Source: Micropterix aruncella (Eukaryota > Arthropoda > Insecta > Lepidoptera > Micropterigidae). Taken from it: a stretch of DNA of 64,000 nt. Below the pieces are notes generated by a model, which saw only the letters and a list, made by a program, of their open reading frames with translations, made no database searches and was not told the DNA's origin. Made by a program: the position numbers and the translations under genes. Positions 58,396 to 64,000 of the stretch are shown in pieces (the stretch's first letter is position 1; the number at the start of each line of letters is the position of its first letter). The stretch lies in the NCBI GenBank assembly GCA_944548615.1, contig OX155963.1:27977336-28041335 (forward strand). The letters run 5' to 3'.

Positions 58396-58932
58396 TAAAA
58401 AGCAAGTAAACAAATTAGTCCATTACTTATAGAATTCGGCAGATATGAAATTGAGGTAGTAATCGCTTTCATTCTCTAATAAACACCCCCTCATATTTAA
58501 TCTGGCTATTAAATATTTTTATTTATTGCTTTTAGGATTAGTATTACCTATTTTCTCTACTATTTATTGACTATAAACCTGACTATTTCAATCTGATAAT
58601 GTAATCGCTTTTTTATGCCCTAGGATTTTTTTCTTTATTATTTACTGACTATCTACTATTTTTTATTGCATATTTTATGTGATAATTATTATTTTGTCTC
58701 ACTCGATTATGAAGTATGAGGTATCATTACACGTTATTCAGTTATCTAGATTTAAGAACAACACACTGCTTATTGATTAGAGCTATTACATACATTTTCC
58801 CTACTCTTAGTTATTATTTTGATAAGTGTGCGTACAATTCACAATTTATAACTAACATTTTCTTGGTACGAGCTTCGGCCTAGTTATGCAGACTTTGTAT
58901 ATTACAAATTCAAGATTTTTTTTTAATTTTTT
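58396..58932. other. AT-rich spacer
   Basis: No feature is recognised. Confidence 0.5.
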
Positions 58933-59122
58933 TACCCACAAGGCATTTGTTTTTTTGTGGAACCCAACTTGTTGCCTATTGGCACCATCAGGTGGGCATT
59001 TGTAGCATCACGCAGTCAAACACTCAGGCGGTCAAGCATCCCAGTATTGACCTCTACCGCCGCTACTTAACTTCGGTAACAACGAGGAGAACCGGTGTCA
59101 ACGGGGTTACGGACGCTACAAT
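58933..59122 (-). mobile_element. 5S rRNA-derived SINE (SINE3-like), copy 2
   Basis: On the minus strand: TTGTAGCGTCCGTAACCCCG, CCGGTTCTCCTCGTTGTTAC, CGAAGTTAAGTAGCGGCGGT and CAATACTGGGATGCTTGACC. It matches copy 1 along its whole length with scattered substitutions. Confidence 0.8.
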
Positions 59123-59384
59123 TATTTGACATATAAAATTATTCTTATTCTTTTATTATATTATTTCAAAAGGTTTAATAATAAAAATTGCAAAATAATA
59201 TCGACAATTTTAAACTTTTCCATTATTGCATACACGAAAATGCCGGAGCAATAAAAGACGCGAGATAAAACCAATGAATACCTGGTTTTGAAAAAGGTGG
59301 AATTCCAACTCAAACCGATGTTATCAAAATTCAAAATTGTCAGTGTAAAAAAAAACAATTATAGAGGTAAGAACCTATGTACTA

Positions 59385-59611
59385 TTATAAATAGGATAGA
59401 AAACGAATTTACCGCGTGAAATTTGTAGCACCCGACGTTTCGGTGACGTTGCAGCCGCCTTTGTCCAGGGTAGACAACGCCGTTGTCGTGTCTACCCTGG
59501 ACAACGGCGGCTGCAACGTCACCGAAACGTCGGGTGCTACAAATTTCACGCGGTAAATTCGTTTTCTATCCTATTTATAATGTCAAACAACCGCGATAGT
59601 CTTCGATTCTC
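59385..59611 (+). mobile_element. H-family foldback element, copy 5, 92-bp arms
   Basis: The arms 59385-59476 and 59489-59580 are reverse complements with one mismatch over 92 bp around a 12-bp loop. A unique tail TGTCAAACAACCGCGATAGT follows. The near-perfect arms suggest a recent insertion. No coding capacity is present. Confidence 0.9.
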
Positions 59612-60174
59612 TGTACTATTATTGCATTACTGATTTTTATCCTAAAAATAGTATAAAATCAGCGTATTACCAATATCATAAAAAACATTATAAACAATAA
59701 ACCAAAACTAAACCCGTCACGCTCCTTTTAAAGTCGAGGTATTGCAAAATATTAAATATTTCATGATAATACTGCGGTTTGGCTGTCCGGCCATGGATGC
59801 TCGCTGGTGTTAGTCACCTCAATTAGTGTAATCAATGTTCTGCATCACTGATATTTTTGCTATTTTCTTGTTTGCCCGCTCAGATTTCCACATCATTATA
59901 GCATAATTGTTTTGACAGAGTCGATTTTAATGACCAGCGGATGGTACTGCGGCTGCGCATAGGGCATTATTATATTATTGTATTATTTTATTTATGGTAC
60001 ATATTTTAGAGCGCATTGTGATTGCGGAGATTTTGTTATGATGACAACCTAGTTGTCTTAACGCTTTAAAGTCAGAGAAACATTTTATTTTCCAGATCAG
60101 AAACCTCATTCACTTCTTTATGGAGCTCGTATGCTGGGTCGTAGGTGGATAAGACCACTGATTCTTTTTCTTCT
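59612..60174. other. unassigned sequence
   Basis: No gene or shared repeat is recognised. Confidence 0.4.
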
Positions 60175-60492
60175 TTATTCCGTAGCTGGCGATTGTGGAG
60201 GGGGTCGCCCTCGCAGCCAATACGCTGCTGTCGGTGCCGCTGGATCTCGTACTCCATTCATGATTCCTTTCCATTCTTGACGATTTTTGGCGACGTCTCG
60301 AACCTCGATAGCCGATAATCGTTGATTCTTTAAGTCGTCTTCGATATTATCCAGCCATGTATTCTTTTAAGCAGACCGCTAAATTCTCCATCTGTCGGAC
60401 GGTCTCGCCAAAGAAGTTTACGTGGCAAGGGATTATAGTTCATTCGGCAAACATGGCCGAACCATCGTAGTCGATGTTTTTGTATTTCCTCT
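60175..60492 (-). pseudogene. RTE-like LINE C-terminal fragment
   Basis: On the minus strand: PIEEEIQKHRLRWFGHVCRM, LPRKLLWRDRPTDGEF, then after a frameshift WLDNIEDDLKNQRLSAIEV, RQEWKGIMNGVRDP and a stop at 60175-60177. RW-x-GHV-x-RM followed by W-x-D-x-I-x-x-DL is the late region of RTE-type and related LINE reverse transcriptases. There is at least one frameshift, and the catalytic part is missing. Confidence 0.7.
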
Positions 60493-60509
60493 TCGATCGG
60501 CTTTTATTA

Positions 60510-60700
60510 GACCATTTAATATATATGGTATTAAATTGCTCAACTCCATAGCAGAATTTGGCAACCATTCTAAAACGGCAAAACGCAGGTGGCGCTGATA
60601 GCATTGACGGCTAAACAAATAGCAATTTCTTTGGCCTTCTAATGTAATATTGATAATGAATGTTTTTTATAAAGGACTGCTTGATTATTAAAACGGAGTC
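60510..60700 (+). repeat. D-family dispersed repeat, copy 3 (partial)
   Basis: CAACTCCATAGCAGAATTTGG, CAGGTGGCGCTGATAGCATT and GACGGCTAAACAAATAGC match the first half of copies 1 and 2. Confidence 0.6.
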
Positions 60701-61729
60701 CTTTCCGGGTTTGACCATCTTCCAGGAGGCTACCTGATAGAAGTTTATTTATTTATTTATTTATTTATTTATTTCGGGAAACATACAGCGCTTCATTAAT
60801 TATTACTAATTATCCTAATACACAGTTTCGCTGGCCGATTAATTGTTTCCTACATTATTTTCTTATACGGTAGATCAAAAAATTGCATTGCACTAAATTA
60901 AATTAAATTAAATTGCAATTGAACTATTGTAAGGATAGGAAAGGAGAGGGATGGGATATATGTAGGATAGGATATAGATATTCAAATTATATTCACTGTG
61001 TAATCACTTCCTAGACGCCTAGTGAGCTAAGGACAGCTTCGCTGAATTTAGGTTGATTCAGGTATAAAATGTCGATATCTTCGAATCGTCTATTATATGT
61101 GGTCATCAAGCGGTGCATAACAGAGTTTTGGGCGTAACTTTGGGTTAAACCGTAAGTTGATTCTACCCGGGAAAACAAGCAGTTCTTAGTGGCGCAACTG
61201 CACGAGAACCATTAGGTGACATTAGAGCATTAGAGCAATTTCAAATTTGCGCCCAACGATATCTCGGAGACCTCGTCTCCTTTCGGGCGATTGAAGCTCG
61301 GCGTGGTATCTTCTTCTTCCGCGTAGTGGGCATAACCCGTTACACTTTCACAAATTGTCATAACCTTTTCAGCTAATTTAGCGGCTTGTTTGAATCCTGT
61401 GTTTCACGCAATAGTAGTTTTATCCATATTTCACAGGTTTAAACCAGTCTGGTTCACCGGTGGCTTATGCGGCCGGGTGTGATATTTCAGGTCACCTGGC
61501 GGCATGAGCATGACCTATCGATGGGTCAACAATAGTGTTAGCATATATATAAGCGATACACAGTAGAGCTTTGGTAATCTTAACACCGAAAATGTTTACC
61601 CTGTTCGGATTCAAATAGATCGCTTCGTATAGGGGTGGGGATCTTTAATATGATTTTTCTTAATAATAGGACAAAGACATTGCAAAATTAGATACGTATT
61701 TCAAAAAGAACATCTTCATCTTTCTCCGC
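60701..61729. other. unassigned sequence with (TTTA)n
   Basis: TTTA repeats lie at 60744-60774. The sequence after them (to about 61050) may be a minus-strand LINE 3' UTR. No coding signal is present in the rest. Confidence 0.4.
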
Positions 61730-62290
61730 CTGGTTTGGTCCACTCCTGGACGTAGGCCTCTTCCTTCTTCCTCCATGTCTCTCTTTTATCTGCTGCCCTC
61801 AGCCAGTTGGTCCCTGCTGCTTTCCTGATGTCGTCCAGCCATCGTAATTGTGGTTTTTAGTCTTCACTGGACAAGCATCTTCGGCTACCTTGCATCATCC
61901 TGCCTTTCGACGTCTCCTGCCCAGTCCCCCTTCAGCCAGGCGATGCGTTTCATGACGTCTGTCACCCCCGGTCGCCTTCGTATTTCTTCATTGCTCACTC
62001 TGTCGTGGAGACTAGTGCCCAGCATTGCTCTCTCCATGTCCCTTTGGCATATGCTAAGGCGGTTGGCACTGCTCTGCGTTAGAGGCACTGTTTCTAGGCC
62101 ATATGTTGCTACTGGCAGTACGCATGTCTCATACACTTTACACTTTAGGTTGATGGGCGTCGCTGGGTCCCTCAGGATGTACGTAAGGTTTCCGAAGGCC
62201 GCCCAAGTTAATCCTACGCGTCTGATAGCTTCTGCACGTTGTTTGTATTTGCTTAGAGTGTCTTTGCCCGGTTGAAAAAATGCATAACAA
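61730..62290 (-). pseudogene. RTE-like LINE C-terminal region
   Basis: The minus-strand frame reads YETCVLPVATYGLETVPLTQ, then RDMERAMLGTSLHDRVSNEE, IRRRPGVTDVMKRIAWLKGD and WAGDVERQDD. A frameshift or deletion near 61870 follows. The last part reads RWLDDIRKAAGTNWLRAADK, then RETWRKKEEAYVQEW and a stop near 61727. This order (VLPV-x-TYG-x-ET, ERAMLG-x-S, IRR-x-x-x-VTDV, W-x-GH/D, RW-x-DDI) is that of RTE-clade reverse transcriptases. The catalytic domain is missing. The plus-strand 141-codon frame here is its antisense shadow. Confidence 0.85.
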
Positions 62291-63429
62291 TATTACATCA
62301 GAAACGTAGCTATTGCACTGATATTATATTTTTTAATAAAAAATCGAAAATCATCATTTACCGGGAGGTATTAAGCGACATATAAAATTATATGCATTTG
62401 ATTTCAATGCAGGGAAGGGCGTTCGGATTATAGAGGTGTTCGAATTAGTTTCTGTTCGGATTATCAAGGGCCTGCTGTATAGCGACTTCCAAATTAAAAT
62501 CAGAATGCTAAAATCGATCAATTTTATTAGAACGAAATAAGCCAGCTCACGATACCTTTGACTATTTTATATTAGAGCCATCTACCAATATGATATAAAA
62601 TATGGCTCCGTGGTGAATATATTAATACTAAAGGTGAAAATTTCAGTCATCATCTCTCATTTCTATTAAGTTTTTGTTTAGTATATATATATATCAAGGC
62701 GCCGCAGCAGCGTCAATGAAACTGCTTTTATTAGCAGCAGTTTATGACTGTGGGTTTTATTGCTAAGTGATCAATTACTGAGGGAATGTTCTTTCACTGA
62801 AGGAAAAGGGTAGTTAAAGAGAAATTAATAAATATGTATTTATATATTTGATATAGAGATATTGCAACTTTTATTATTTATGTGGTGACCACTGCAAACT
62901 GTATTATGATTATGCATTAACTGTATCGAGAGAGTCAAAAAAATATTTATAAAGCCCCTATGCTTTAGAAACCTGGACAGACCTGAGATACTCAGTAAAT
63001 TAACTTCATATGTCCCTTCACGCCCAACTCGTCATTTGAAGTCATTCAACATTCCTAAGCTTATTTTAAATCAAGCCGGGAACTTAACCCTTCATCCTTT
63101 CACGACTCCTTCAAATGCTACCTTGGGAACACTTATATCATCGGGAATCTACTAGTTTAGAATGTACTACTACCGCAAATCAAAGGGCACGTGAATAACG
63201 ATCATTAATTAGCCAATATAGATAGGCAACAATGACAGTTAGAAACTGACTACTAGAGCTTCAATGCCACCCTAAGTTAACACTCTGCTTTATAACAGTA
63301 TGCTGATACGATTTCCTATTCCGAAATAAAAATTAAAAAGTCTTGATTGCCGATAATCATAACTTAACGTTGGTTTAGCTGCTACTGAATCCATTCAAAA
63401 TTATGTCGATGCAGTTCTAACTTATGAAC
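62291..63429. other. unassigned AT-rich sequence
   Basis: No gene or shared repeat is recognised. Confidence 0.45.
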
Positions 63430-63799
63430 CAGTAAATATATTTAAAAGAATAAAAAACTTTATTGTATTTATAATTATTTTTAATACTGTTTTTTTTTAA
63501 ACATTTGTGGTTTATGTATGTATTCATATATATACATGTACATTTCCGGAATGTAGTCAATCAGACCTTTCATTTAATACTAAACACGGTATATTTATGA
63601 TAATTTATTGACATCTAGAAATTTAGACAACTATTTAATTGATATTTGGACAGTTAATGCGTAAGTTAAAGCGATTCTAAAAATACCACACACTTTGAAT
63701 CGGTTCAAGCGTTTAAAGGTTATGGTGGAATAAAAAAACGGAAAACACACATATATGAACCCTGAAGACATAACACTCCTTTTTTGTTGGGCAGTCGTG
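63430..63799 (-). mobile_element. T-family element, short form
   Basis: Read on the minus strand it starts CACGACTGCCCAACAAAAAA, the best-preserved T terminus in the window, and includes TTTTCCGTTTTTTTATTCC and GAAAGGTCTGATTGACTAC. As in the copy at 58045, the far end runs into TTTTATTCTTTTAAATATAT and has no CAGTCGTG terminus. Confidence 0.8.
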
Positions 63800-64000
63800 T
63801 AAAAAAAGAGATATAATAATATCTCTTAAGATTTCACTAACTGCCATCTTAGTGTATTGTATTATATAACTATTATATTATACCATACTATTATGTAATA
63901 TCATATCATTTATTATAAATATTAATATCCTATTATTCATATTTCTATTTTTTGCTTTATATAACCCTTTCTAGAACTTACCTTATTAACAACTTACTTT
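63800..64000. other. AT-rich window end
   Basis: No feature is recognised. Confidence 0.5.

Noticed and set aside
61850..62275. 141-codon plus-strand ORF
   Set aside because: It is the antisense shadow of the RTE reverse transcriptase on the minus strand.

Overview
The window is insect nuclear DNA, most likely from a butterfly or moth. It is AT-rich with long microsatellites and is packed with eukaryotic transposable-element debris: 5'-truncated LINEs, a tRNA-derived SINE, 5S rRNA-derived SINEs, Helitron-like ends (TC...CTAG between A and T), a piggyBac remnant flanked by TTAA, hAT- and MITE-type inverted-repeat elements, and one stretch of the insect telomere repeat TTAGG. I see no operons, phage, CRISPR array or other prokaryotic system. 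Assignment to Lepidoptera is an inference from the element mix.

There is no complete protein-coding gene. Most recognisable coding sequence is the C-terminal end of LINE reverse transcriptases. These include a TAA-tailed family at 7433-8345, 13119-14228, 14229-14545, 15262-16090, 26885-27080, 28010-28376 and 49905-50840; Jockey/CR1-like ends at 1701-2372, 12519-12835, 27085-27424, 32164-32493, 33235-33790, 36255-37030, 37498-37880 and 47580-47972; RTE-like ends at 60175-60492 and 61730-62290; and an R1/Jockey-like zinc-finger end at 57608-57925. Two places could hold host-gene exons. One is a minus-strand exon at 25498-25991, behind a good splice acceptor and cut off by a 5S-derived SINE. The other is a plus-strand pair, 51351-51417 and 53322-53467, with compatible splice phase.

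Several repeat families occur in multiple copies and can be compared within the window. A GC-rich element of about 650 bp (called S650 here) has seven copies, four with target duplications of 7-13 bp. A family with CACGACTGCCC-type ends (T family) has eight copies in short and long forms. A foldback family (H family) has five copies, one with 92-bp arms that differ at one base. Two MITE families with long inverted repeats each have two copies. Their nesting gives a relative order of insertion; the clearest case is T element, then hAT-like element, then S650 at 3669-5880.

Layout. 1-3.4 kb: LINE ends and a (TA)n tract. 3.4-6.3 kb: nested elements and a SINE. 7.4-9.4 kb: LINE and piggyBac remnant. 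11.8-16.1 kb: T, MITE and LINE copies with S650. 18.3-20.7 kb: S650, a CpG-rich block and duplicated segments. 21.7 kb: MITE. 24.3-29.5 kb: LINE, SINE, candidate exon and T copies. 31-37.9 kb: Helitron, LINEs and a second (TA)n tract. 38-45 kb: MITEs, S650 with telomere repeats, Helitron and minisatellite. 46.9 kb: 5S pseudogene. 49.6-54.6 kb: LINE, S650 and candidate exons. 55-64 kb: SINEs, foldback elements and RTE ends. The stretches between are AT-rich DNA in which I recognise nothing.
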